From Streptomyces rimosus (GTDB taxonomy: Bacteria > Actinomycetota > Actinomycetes > Streptomycetales > Streptomycetaceae), in NCBI RefSeq assembly GCF_008704655.1, contig NZ_CP023688.1, forward strand, positions 8,993,001 to 9,057,000: a stretch of 64,000 nucleotides of DNA. The letters run 5' to 3'. The translations under genes and the position numbers were made by a program. Shown piece after piece: positions 15,003-23,200 of the stretch (position 1 is the first letter of the stretch; every line of letters begins with the position of its first letter). The notes beneath the pieces were generated by a model. It saw only the letters and a program-made list of their open reading frames with translations. It was not told the DNA's origin and did no database searches.

Positions 15003-17051
15003 TCAGCGGGCGGTCATGTAGCGCGTCCAGATGTCGATCGGGAGCGTGCTGCCGGCCATGTCCTTGTGCCGCCCGCCGATGCCGTCCAGCGGCTGGAGTT
15101 CCTGGCTGTGCGGGTCGATGCGGGCGAGCGAGACGGCGGTCGACAGGGTGCCGCGGTAGCCGACGAACCAGGCGGACGTGTTGTCCTGCGCGGTGCCCGT
15201 CTTGCCGGCCGCGCCCGTACCGGCCGCCTTCGCCGCGGTGGCGCTGCCCCGGGCGACCGCCTCGCGCAGCGCGTCGTCCACGGCGCCCGCCACGTTCTGC
15301 GGCAGCACCTGCTTGACGGACGGCTTCCCGATCGCCACGTTGCTGCCGTTGCGCACGAGCTTGCCGACCGAGTACGGCTCGCTGTGCCGGCCCCGGCCCG
15401 CGAACGTGGCGTACGCGTCGGCCATCCGGATCGCGCTGGGCGTGGCGGTGCCGAGGGCGAACGACGGCAGCTTCTCGCCGAGGCTGCTCTCCAGCAGCCC
15501 GGTCTGCACACCGACCTTGCCCACCCGCTCCAGGCCCACGTCCATGCCCAGCTGCATGACCGCGGTGTTGACGGAGTTCGCGACCGCGCTCTTCAGCGGG
15601 ATCCTGCCCCAGGACTTCCCGCCGTCGTTCTCCGCCTTGGCGATCTTGCCGGCGCGGTCCCAGTACGGCCCCTCCGGGGTGAGCAGCGTGATCTTGTTGT
15701 TGCCGTCGTAGACCGTGGCCGGGGTGACCGGCGTACGGGGCTTGCCGCGCTCGCGCTCCACGCCGTCGCGCAGTGCCGCGGCGTAGACGAACGGGGTGAA
15801 GGCGCTGCCGGCGGGCACCACCGAGGAGTTGGCGTCGTTGAAGCCCTGCTTGAGGTAGTCGGGCCCGCCGTACAGCGCCACGATCCGCCCGTCCGTGGTC
15901 ACCGAGGCCGCGCCGATGCGGACATTGCGGTCGGCCTGCCGGGTGTCCGGGGAGAGCTTGGCGCGCGCCGCGCCGACCGCCTTGGCCAGTGCCGTCATCC
16001 GGGGCTTCTCGAAGGTGGTGTGGATCTGGTAGCCGCCGAGGGCGAAGTCCTTCTCGGAGATGTCGGTGTGCGCGTCGACGTAGGCGCGGGCCGTCTCGAC
16101 GAGGTAGCCGTTCTGCCCGGTCAGCCCCGCGGGCTTGGGCGGGGCCTGCGGCTCGGGGAAGCGGGTGTAGCCGTCCCGCTCCTCCTTGGAGAGCTTGCCG
16201 ATGACCACCATCCGGTCCAGGACCCAGTTCCAGCGCTCCACCGCGCGCTTGTGGGCCTCGGAGCCGAGCGCCGGATCGTACAGCGCCGCGCCCTTGAGCA
16301 GCGAGGCGAGGAACGCGCCCTCGCTCACGTTCAGCTGCGAGGCGTCCTTGCCGTAGTAGGCGTGGGCGGCGCGTTGAATGCCGTAGGTGCCGCGTCCGTA
16401 CCAGCTGGTGTTCAGGTAGCGTTCGAGGATCTCGTCCTTGGACATCTTGTTGTCCAGTTTGATCGCGATGAACGCCTCGGTGAGCTTGCGGGTGAACGTC
16501 TGGTCCTGGTTGAGGTAGGCGTTCTTGACGTACTGCTGGGTGATGGTGGACCCGCCCTGGGTGTCACCGCCGGTGACCATCCGGGTGGCGGCCCGGATGA
16601 TCCCGCTGGGCGAGATGCCGCTGTCGGAGTAGAACGTCTCGTTCTCGGCGGCCAGCGCGGCCCACCGGACCTTCTCGGGGACGGAGTCGAGCGGCATGTC
16701 CTGCCGGTTGATGTCGCCGGTGCGGGCCATCTCGGTGCCGTCGGCCCAGTAGTAGACGTTGTCCTGCTGGGTGGCGAAGGCGTTGAGGTCGGCGGGTATC
16801 TCGGTGCGTGCGTACATGATCGCGAGGATCCCCGTGAGGATGCCGACGAAGGAGCCGCCCAGGCCCAGCGACTGGCGCCAGGAGGGTATCCAGCGCCGAA
16901 GACCGGTGCGTCCCGGGCGCGGGTAGGCCGGGCGGAGCCGGCGTATGCGGAGGTATCCGGCCCGCCACCACCGGAGGAGGAGGGCGGGCCATCGGCCGTC
17001 CGGAGCGGCTGCGGTGGTCCGGGCGTGGGCCCCTTTTCGACGTTCGATCAC
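15003..17051 (-). CDS. Class A penicillin-binding protein with altered SxxK motif
   Basis: About 682 residues: basic cytoplasmic tail, one membrane helix (63-80), a GT51 glycosyltransferase (ENETFYSDSG at 136-145 and GGSTITQQ at 167-174) that polymerises lipid II, and a C-terminal transpeptidase domain. In the transpeptidase the SxN motif SVN (493-495) and KTG (617-619) are intact, but the active-site block reads PAGSAFTPF: Ser416 is kept while the lysine of SxxK is Thr419 (codon ACC). That lysine is the general base in known PBPs, so peptide cross-linking is probably lost or altered. A penicillin-insensitive or purely glycosyltransferase role is possible. Upstream, 355 bp away, is a GGTTACAG motif shared with the two-component system. 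Confidence 0.87.
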   Translation of the reverse strand: MIERRKGAHARTTAAAPDGRWPALLLRWWRAGYLRIRRLRPAYPRPGRTGLRRWIPSWRQSLGLGGSFVGILTGILAIMYARTEIPADLNAFATQQDNVYYWADGTEMARTGDINRQDMPLDSVPEKVRWAALAAENETFYSDSGISPSGIIRAATRMVTGGDTQGGSTITQQYVKNAYLNQDQTFTRKLTEAFIAIKLDNKMSKDEILERYLNTSWYGRGTYGIQRAAHAYYGKDASQLNVSEGAFLASLLKGAALYDPALGSEAHKRAVERWNWVLDRMVVIGKLSKEERDGYTRFPEPQAPPKPAGLTGQNGYLVETARAYVDAHTDISEKDFALGGYQIHTTFEKPRMTALAKAVGAARAKLSPDTRQADRNVRIGAASVTTDGRIVALYGGPDYLKQGFNDANSSVVPAGSAFTPFVYAAALRDGVERERGKPRTPVTPATVYDGNNKITLLTPEGPYWDRAGKIAKAENDGGKSWGRIPLKSAVANSVNTAVMQLGMDVGLERVGKVGVQTGLLESSLGEKLPSFALGTATPSAIRMADAYATFAGRGRHSEPYSVGKLVRNGSNVAIGKPSVKQVLPQNVAGAVDDALREAVARGSATAAKAAGTGAAGKTGTAQDNTSAWFVGYRGTLSTAVSLARIDPHSQELQPLDGIGGRHKDMAGSTLPIDIWTRYMTAR

Positions 17052-17470
17052 CGCTCGACCCTATGGGATGACTCACCGTACCTATGTTCCGCTCTGCCAC
17101 GAAAACATTACGTTTCCGGTCAGGAGGCCACCAGGCGGCCCCGGGGGCGGGCCGTCCGGCGGCCGGCGGGCCCGGGCCGGACGGGGTGGTGCACCGCCGG
17201 GGACCGGGGCGCGGCGCCCGGCCGTCGCATCTGCGCACGGGGGATCGGCCGCGGCGGGCCACACGGTCCCCGGCGGCCGATGCGGTGGCGAATTCGGCGC
17301 CGGGTCATGCTCGTGAAGCTGAATTGGGGCTGTTATTCGAACGGTGGCCGGAATTACCGGGACGGGTGCGAATCTTCCATGGTGACCGGCAGGCGGTTAC
17401 GCCGCGGTTACAGGTCGGATTTTGTCGCAGTGCCGGTTCGGATTTTGTGGATTCCTGGCATGCCGGGAAT
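17052..17470. other. Non-coding stretch upstream of the PBP gene
   Basis: No convincing gene on either strand. The right half is less GC-rich than its surroundings and holds two direct GCGGTTAC copies 11 bp apart (17393-17400 and 17404-17411), the second extending to GGTTACAG (17406-17413). That motif recurs at the two-component operon, suggesting regulatory sequence. Confidence 0.5.
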
Positions 17471-17499
17471 GTCCAACCGCCCAATTGAGGCGGTTGGAC
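17471..17499 (-). terminator. Perfect hairpin terminator
   Basis: GTCCAACCGCC (17471-17481), seven-base loop, GGCGGTTGGAC (17489-17499): an 11-bp perfect stem 15 bp past the stop of the leftward anchored-protein gene. Confidence 0.75.
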
Positions 17500-17513
17500 G
17501 TACCCCCTACAGG

Positions 17514-18041
17514 TCAGAAATCAGAAGGCAGGCTCGGCGCCTTGGGCGTCGAAGGGCAGTCCTCGGTGCAGGTGAAACCGAGCGACGGTGTCTCGGGCGT
17601 CACCGCGGTGGGCTCCTTGGGCAGGCTCTTGCTGCCCTCCGGCAGCTTCGACGCACAGGTCTTGGCCGCCGCCCGGTACGCCTTGGAGACCGGGTTGACG
17701 TTGCTCCCGCCCTTGAGCTGGAGCTGTCCGTTCTCCTTGATCGTGATGCCGGGGAAGTCCTTGACCCCGTTGTCCCGCATGCACTGGGTGAACGCCTCGG
17801 CCTGCTGCTCCCGCGTCGAGGCGTCCTCGCCGGATCCGCCCGTACTGCTCGACGCCGATGCCGACGACGTGGCCGCCGCGGCCCCGATCTTCGCCGACGA
17901 CGCGGCCGGCGCCGCGGACGACGAGCCGGTCTGCAGCACGAGCACGGTCCCGCCGGCCGCCAGGGCCGCGACGAGCAGCGGGACGGCGAGCAGCCTGCGC
18001 TTCTTCTTGCGTGGTGTTTCCTCTTCGGACGGTGCCGACAT
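17514..18041 (-). CDS. Membrane-anchored extracytoplasmic small protein
   Basis: About 175 residues: a short acidic then strongly basic cytoplasmic start (EEETPRKKKRR), a single hydrophobic segment (LLAVPLLVAALAAGGTVLVL), a Ser/Ala-rich spacer and a globular outside part with four Cys (FTQCMRDNG, KTCASKL, FTCTEDCPS). The pattern AFTQCMRDNGVKDFPGI is common in streptomycete proteins next to two-component systems. Start ATG has an AGAGGAG site; an upstream in-frame ATG lacks one. Diverges from the response regulator gene across repeated GGTTACAG motifs, so it may be a target or sensor accessory of that system. Function unknown. Confidence 0.72.
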   Translation of the reverse strand: MSAPSEEETPRKKKRRLLAVPLLVAALAAGGTVLVLQTGSSSAAPAASSAKIGAAAATSSASASSSTGGSGEDASTREQQAEAFTQCMRDNGVKDFPGITIKENGQLQLKGGSNVNPVSKAYRAAAKTCASKLPEGSKSLPKEPTAVTPETPSLGFTCTEDCPSTPKAPSLPSDF

Positions 18042-18092
18042 GTCAACTCCTCTGGGACGCTGGACGTCTGGAAGCCAGTTCACCAACCGGGC

Positions 18093-18162
18093 GGTTACCG
18101 CGACGGAACGCCGGGTGTTAGGCGCCTGTAACCCCGGCCGGCGCCCTTACGCCGCTGTAACC
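18093..18162. promoter_or_regulatory. Candidate response-regulator binding repeats
   Basis: The divergent promoter region carries GGTTAC at 18093-18098 and two minus-strand copies of GGTTACAG (18126-18133 and 18155-18162, 29 bp apart). The same octamer occurs upstream of the PBP gene (17406-17413). Repeats of this size are typical OmpR-family binding sites; autoregulation is inferred. Confidence 0.45.
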
Positions 18163-18213
18163 GCCCCGCGAGCAAGGTCACGATCAACGGAGTCGAGCCG
18201 ACTGGTGGGGGCC

Positions 18214-18867
18214 ATGCGGATTCTGGTGGTGGAGGATCATCGCGAACTCGCGGAGACGCTGGCCGCGGGCCTGCGCCGGGAAGGGATGGCGGTCGACGTC
18301 GCCCTGGACGGCACGGCCGCGCTGGAGCGCACCTCGGTCAACCGGTACGAAGTCGTCGTCCTGGACCGCGACCTGCCCGGCGTCCACGGCGACGAGGTGT
18401 GCCAGACGCTGGTCACCGAGGGCTACCCGGCGCGGGTCCTGATGCTGACCGCCGCCTCGACCATCGAGGACCGGGTCGAGGGCCTGGCCGGCGGCGCCGA
18501 CGACTACCTGCCCAAGCCGTTCGCGTTCGCCGAACTCGTCGCCCGTATCCGCGCCCTGGGCCGCCGCAGCCAGCCCGCGCTGCCCCCGGTGCTGTGCCAC
18601 GCCGACCTCAAACTGGACCCCGGCAAGCGCACCGCGCTGCGGGCGGGCAAGCGCCTGGACCTCAGCCCCAAGGAATTCGCCGTCCTGGAACTGCTGCTGT
18701 CGGCGGGCGGGCGCGTGGTCTCCGCCGAAGAACTGCTGGAGCGCGCCTGGGACGAGGCCGCCGACCCATTCACCAACACGGTCAAGGTCACCGTGAGCCG
18801 GCTGCGCCGCAAGCTGGGCGACCCGCCGCTCATCGAGACCGTCGCCCAGGCCGGCTACCGGATCTGA
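18214..18867 (+). CDS. OmpR/PhoB-family response regulator
   Basis: About 217 residues. Receiver domain with the acidic pocket VVEDH (Asp8), phospho-acceptor Asp51 in VLDRDLPG, and Lys101 in LPKPF. C-terminal winged helix with LSPKEFAVLELLL and the recognition helix NTVKVTVSRLRRKLG, ending ETVAQAGYRI. Acts as a DNA-binding transcription factor switched by the adjacent sensor kinase. ATG follows a GGTGGGGG site; the longer open frame upstream crosses the divergent promoter. It ends 11 bp before the kinase start, so the two are one operon. Likely targets are its own promoter, the divergent anchored protein and perhaps the PBP and NRPS genes (inference). Confidence 0.92.
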   Translation: MRILVVEDHRELAETLAAGLRREGMAVDVALDGTAALERTSVNRYEVVVLDRDLPGVHGDEVCQTLVTEGYPARVLMLTAASTIEDRVEGLAGGADDYLPKPFAFAELVARIRALGRRSQPALPPVLCHADLKLDPGKRTALRAGKRLDLSPKEFAVLELLLSAGGRVVSAEELLERAWDEAADPFTNTVKVTVSRLRRKLGDPPLIETVAQAGYRI

Positions 18868-18878
18868 GGGTGCCGGGG

Positions 18879-20084
18879 ATGCGCCGCGCACCGCGTCCGG
18901 CCCGGCCCGCGCCCGGCCGCCCCACCAGGGTCCGCTGGACCATCCGGCTGCGGCTGACCCTGTTGTACGGGGCGCTCTTCCTCGTCACCGGAGTGCTGCT
19001 GCTCACCGTGGTCTACCTGCTGGTGGCGGGCCGGCCGCCGTGGTCCGGCGTCGAGCCGCCCAACCCGCCGGCCGCGAGCGTGACCCCGAGCGGCCTCGGC
19101 GCCGCCACCGGCGTACCGGCCCCGACGGTGGACCTGGAACAGCAGCTGCAACAGCAGCGCAGCGACTACCTGGAAAAGCTGCTCACCTCGTCCGGCATAG
19201 CGCTGGCGCTGCTGACCTTCCTGTCGGTGTGGCTGGGCTGGGTGGTGGCTGGCCGGGCGCTGCGCCCCTTGCGGACCATGGCCGACACCGCCAAGGCGAT
19301 CTCGGCGAACGACCTGCACCGGCGGCTGAGCGCGCCCGGCCCGTCCGACGAGATCAAGGACCTGGCCGACACCTTCGACGCGCTGCTCGACCACCTGGAG
19401 GGCGCGTTCGAAGCGCAGCGCAGATTCGTCGCCAACGCCTCCCACGAACTGCGCACCCCGCTCACCTTCGAACGCAGCCTGCTGGAGATCACTCTCGCCG
19501 ACCCGGACGCGAGCGCCGCCGAACTGCGCGAGACGTGCGTACGGGTGCTGGGCAGCAACGCCCGGCAGGAGAAGCTGATCGAGGCGCTGCTGACGCTGGC
19601 GCGCAGCCAGCGCGGCCTGGACCGCCGGGTGCCGGCCGACCTGGCGGCGCTGGCCGCCGAATACCTGGAGCAGCCCCGCGCCGGTGACGGGCCGCCGGGC
19701 GTACGGATCGACAGCGAGCTCGCGCCGGCCGCGGTCCTGGGCGACCCGCCGCTGCTGGAACGGCTGATCATCAACCTCGTCGACAACGCGGTGCGCCACA
19801 ACGTGCCCGACGGCCGGGTACGGGTCTGGACCGGCCTGCGCGGGAACCGGCCGGCGCTGTGTGTGCGCAACACCGGCCCCGAGATCCTGCCGTCCCAGAT
19901 CGAGCTGATCTTCCAGCCGTTCCAACGGCTGCGGACGACCCGCCTCGGCGGCCACGAGGGCCAGGGCATCGGCCTGTCGATCGTGGCCGCCATCGCGGCC
20001 GCCCACGACGCCCGGCTGCATGCCGAACCGCTGCCGGACGGCGGCCTGGAAATCCGCGTCGAATTCCCTCCTGTCGCACCCTGA
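18879..20084 (+). CDS. Two-component sensor histidine kinase
   Basis: About 401 residues. Two membrane helices (about 22-50 and 103-125) enclose an extracytoplasmic loop of about 50 residues rich in Pro. HAMP domain follows (RALRPLRTMADTAKAISANDLHRRL), then the dimerisation box NASHELRTPLTF with phospho-acceptor His189, N-box LVDNAVRHN and ATP-lid HEGQGIGLSIV. The small loop suggests sensing of membrane or envelope state rather than a large ligand. The ATG at 18879 follows GAGGG; a GTG nine bases earlier is an alternative. The last gene before the NRPS operon, 160 bp upstream, so it may be the cluster's regulator. Confidence 0.9.
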   Translation: MRRAPRPARPAPGRPTRVRWTIRLRLTLLYGALFLVTGVLLLTVVYLLVAGRPPWSGVEPPNPPAASVTPSGLGAATGVPAPTVDLEQQLQQQRSDYLEKLLTSSGIALALLTFLSVWLGWVVAGRALRPLRTMADTAKAISANDLHRRLSAPGPSDEIKDLADTFDALLDHLEGAFEAQRRFVANASHELRTPLTFERSLLEITLADPDASAAELRETCVRVLGSNARQEKLIEALLTLARSQRGLDRRVPADLAALAAEYLEQPRAGDGPPGVRIDSELAPAAVLGDPPLLERLIINLVDNAVRHNVPDGRVRVWTGLRGNRPALCVRNTGPEILPSQIELIFQPFQRLRTTRLGGHEGQGIGLSIVAAIAAAHDARLHAEPLPDGGLEIRVEFPPVAP

Positions 20085-20181
20085 ACCGATCGCTGTTTTT
20101 CTTTTCTGGATGTCAAACTTCCGCATCGCTGGACATTGCGTGGTGCCGCCACCGTACGGGTATCTTCGCCGCAAGAGCTGC

Positions 20182-20218
20182 CGCCGCGCGCCCCGTAAAG
20201 AGTTGTGGCCGCGCGGCG
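20182..20218 (+). promoter_or_regulatory. Hairpin in the NRPS leader
   Basis: Perfect 9-bp inverted repeat CGCCGCGCG (20182-20190) / CGCGCGGCG (20210-20218), 25 bases before the GTG start of the first NRPS gene. Upstream, 20085-20130 is T-rich and less GC-rich, a plausible promoter. The hairpin could be a leader attenuator or simply structure near the start. Confidence 0.4.
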
Positions 20219-20243
20219 TTGTAATTCACGGGGGGAGCTCGGC

Positions 20244-23200
20244 GTGCGCGGAAACCGGAAAATCCGCGCTGCCCGGACGGAGTCGACAGGCATTGCGCTG
20301 TCGTCCGGCCAGCAGCGCATGTGGTTCGTCAACAGGCTGGAGAACACCGGCACCGCCTACACGATGGCGACGGCCGTCCGGCTCACCGGCGCGCTGGACC
20401 GCCCGGCCCTGGAGGCGGCCTGGGCCGATGTCGTGGGACGCCACGAGGCGCTGCGCACGGTCTTCTCCGAGGCGGACGGCGAGGCCCGGCAACGGGTCCT
20501 GGACGAGCCACCCGCCGGGCTCGCGTCACGCAGCGTCACCGAGGAGGAGGTGGCGGGGGCCCTCGCGGCCGAGGCAAGCCGGGAGTTCGACCTCCGGTCC
20601 GAGCCGCCGTGCAGGGCGACGCTGTACGCCCTGTCCGCCCGCGAGCACGTGCTGCTGCTGGTGGTGCACCACATCGCAGTGGACGGCCGGTCGCTGGAAA
20701 TCCTGGCCCGCGACCTGTCCCGGGCCTACACCGCCCGATCGCGGGGGCGGCAGCCGGACTGGGGGCCGCTGCCCATCGCGTACACGGAATTCGCCCGGCG
20801 CCAGCAGGAATTGCTCGGCGCACAGCAGGACCCGGAGAGCGTGTACGGGCGCCAGCTCGCCTACTGGCAGCGGAACCTGGCGGGCCTGCCCGCCCAGCTC
20901 GACCTTCCCTACGACCGGCCCCGCCCCGCCGAGCCCCGGCACGAGGGCGGCTCCGTCCCGGTCCGCATCCCGGAGCACACCCACCGGGCGCTCCTGAGGC
21001 TCGCCCGCGACTGCGACGCCACACCGCTCATGGTGGTACGGGCCGCCCTGGCCGTCCTGCTCTCGCGGCTGGGCGCGGGCGAGGACATCCCCATCGGCTC
21101 CCCGGCCGACGGCCGCACCGACCCCGCCCTCGACGAGCTCGTGGGATTCGCGGCCAACACCCTCGTCCTGCGTACGGACCTCACCGGCGACCCGGCCTTC
21201 ACCGACCTGCTCCGGCGGGTACGCACCACGGAACGGGCCGCCGAGGCGCACCAGGACCTGCCGTTCGAACACCTCGTCGCGGTGCTGAACCCCGACCGCT
21301 CACTGGCCCGGCACCCCCTCTTCCAGGTCCTGCTGGTGATGGAGGACGCGCCCGGCGCCGCCTGGGACCTGGCCGGACTGACCGCCGTACCGGAGCGGGT
21401 AGGCATCGAGGCCGCCCGGGACGACCTGACGTTCGGTCTCTTCGACCTCTACCTCAACCTGAGCGAGCGGCACGACGCCGACGGCGCGCCGCGCGGCATC
21501 GAGGGCGGGCTCTGGCACAACGTGGAACTCTTCGACCGGGAGACTGCCGCCACCCTCGCCGCCCGGCTCACCGCGGTCCTCGCCCAGCTGACGGCGGACC
21601 CGGCGCTGCCGGTGAGCCGGGTCGCGGCGCTGCTCGACGGCGAAGGGGAGCGGCTGCTCACCGAGGTGAACACCGGCCGTCCGGCCCCGCCGGACACGAC
21701 CGTGCCCGCCCGGTTCGCGGAGGTGGCCGGACGCTCACCGGACGCGCCCGCCGTCATCTGCGGCGCGGACACCCTCACGTACGCCGGACTGGACGCGCGA
21801 GCGAACCGCTTCGCCCGGTATCTGCGCACCGGGGGAGTGGCGCCTGGCGACCGGGTGGGCGTCCTGCTGCCCCGCTCCGCGGAACTGGTCGTCACCCTCC
21901 TCGGCATCGCGAAGGCCGGCGCGGTGGCCGTACCGGTCGACCCGTCCTACCCGGCCGAGCGGGTGCGCTACCTCCTCGCGGACGCCGCGCCCACGCTGGT
22001 GATCAGCGGCCCGGAAGCGGCACGGGAGGACGCCCTGCGCGACTTCTCGCCCGTCCCGCTCCCGGCCCGGACATCGCCGGAGTCCGGCCTGTACGTGATG
22101 TACACCTCCGGCTCGACCGGCGCGCCCAAGGGCGTGACGGCCACCCACGGCAGCGTCGCGGCCCTCGGGCGCGACACCTGCTGGGGCGACATCGGCACCG
22201 GGCGCGTCCTGTTCCACGCCCCGCACGCCTTCGACGCCTCGACGTTCGAGCTGTGGGTGCCGCTGCTCAACGGCGGCTGCGTGGTGGTGGCCCCGCCGGC
22301 GGACCTGGACGGCGCCACGCTGGCCCGGCTGACCGCCGGCCACGCGCTGACGGCCGTCCACGTCACCGCCGGACTGTTCCGCGTCCTCGCGCAGGAGACC
22401 CCGGAGTGCTTCGCCGGTCTCCGCCACGTCCTGACCGGCGGCGACGTGGTGCCCCCCGAAGCCGTCGCCCGGGTCACCGAGGCATGCCCGCAGGCCACGC
22501 TGCACCACCTGTACGGCCCGACGGAGATCACCCTCTGCGCCACCACCCACACCCTCCCGCCCGGCACGCGGGCGCCCGCGGTCCTCCCGATCGGCCGCCC
22601 GCGCGACGGCGTACGGGTCTTCGTCCTGGACCGCGCCCTGCGCCCGGTGCCGGTCGGCGTGACCGGCGAACTGTACGTCGCGGGGCGGGGCGTGGCCCCC
22701 GTCTACCTGAACCGCCCCGCGCTGACCGCGGAGCGCTTCGTGGCCTGCCCGTACGGCGGCGGGCGCATGTACCGCACCGGCGACCTGGTGCGCTGGGACC
22801 GGGACGGCCGTCTGGTCTTCCTGCGCCGGGCCGACGACCAGGTAAAGGTCCGAGGTTTCCGCATCGAGCCCGCCGAGATCGAGACGGTCCTCGGGCAGGC
22901 CCCCGGCGTGGAACAGGCGGCCGTCGTCGTACGGGAGGACCGCCCCGGTGACAAACGGCTGGTCGCGTACGTCGTCGGCGACACCGCCGGCCTCCGGGAC
23001 TTCGCCGCCGACCGGCTGCCCGACTACATGATCCCCGCCACCGTCATCACCCTCGACGCGCTGCCGCTGACCGCCAACGGCAAGGTCGACCGGGCCGCGC
23101 TGCCCGCCCCCGACTACGCGGCGGCCACCACGGGCCGCGCGCCCCGCACCCCGCACGAGCAGACCCTGTGCCGCCTGTTCGCCGAGGTTCTCGGCCTGGA

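Noticed and set aside
14952..18131. 1059-residue plus-strand frame over the PBP region
   Set aside because: Antisense to the PBP, low-complexity Arg/Gly/Val composition, no domain.
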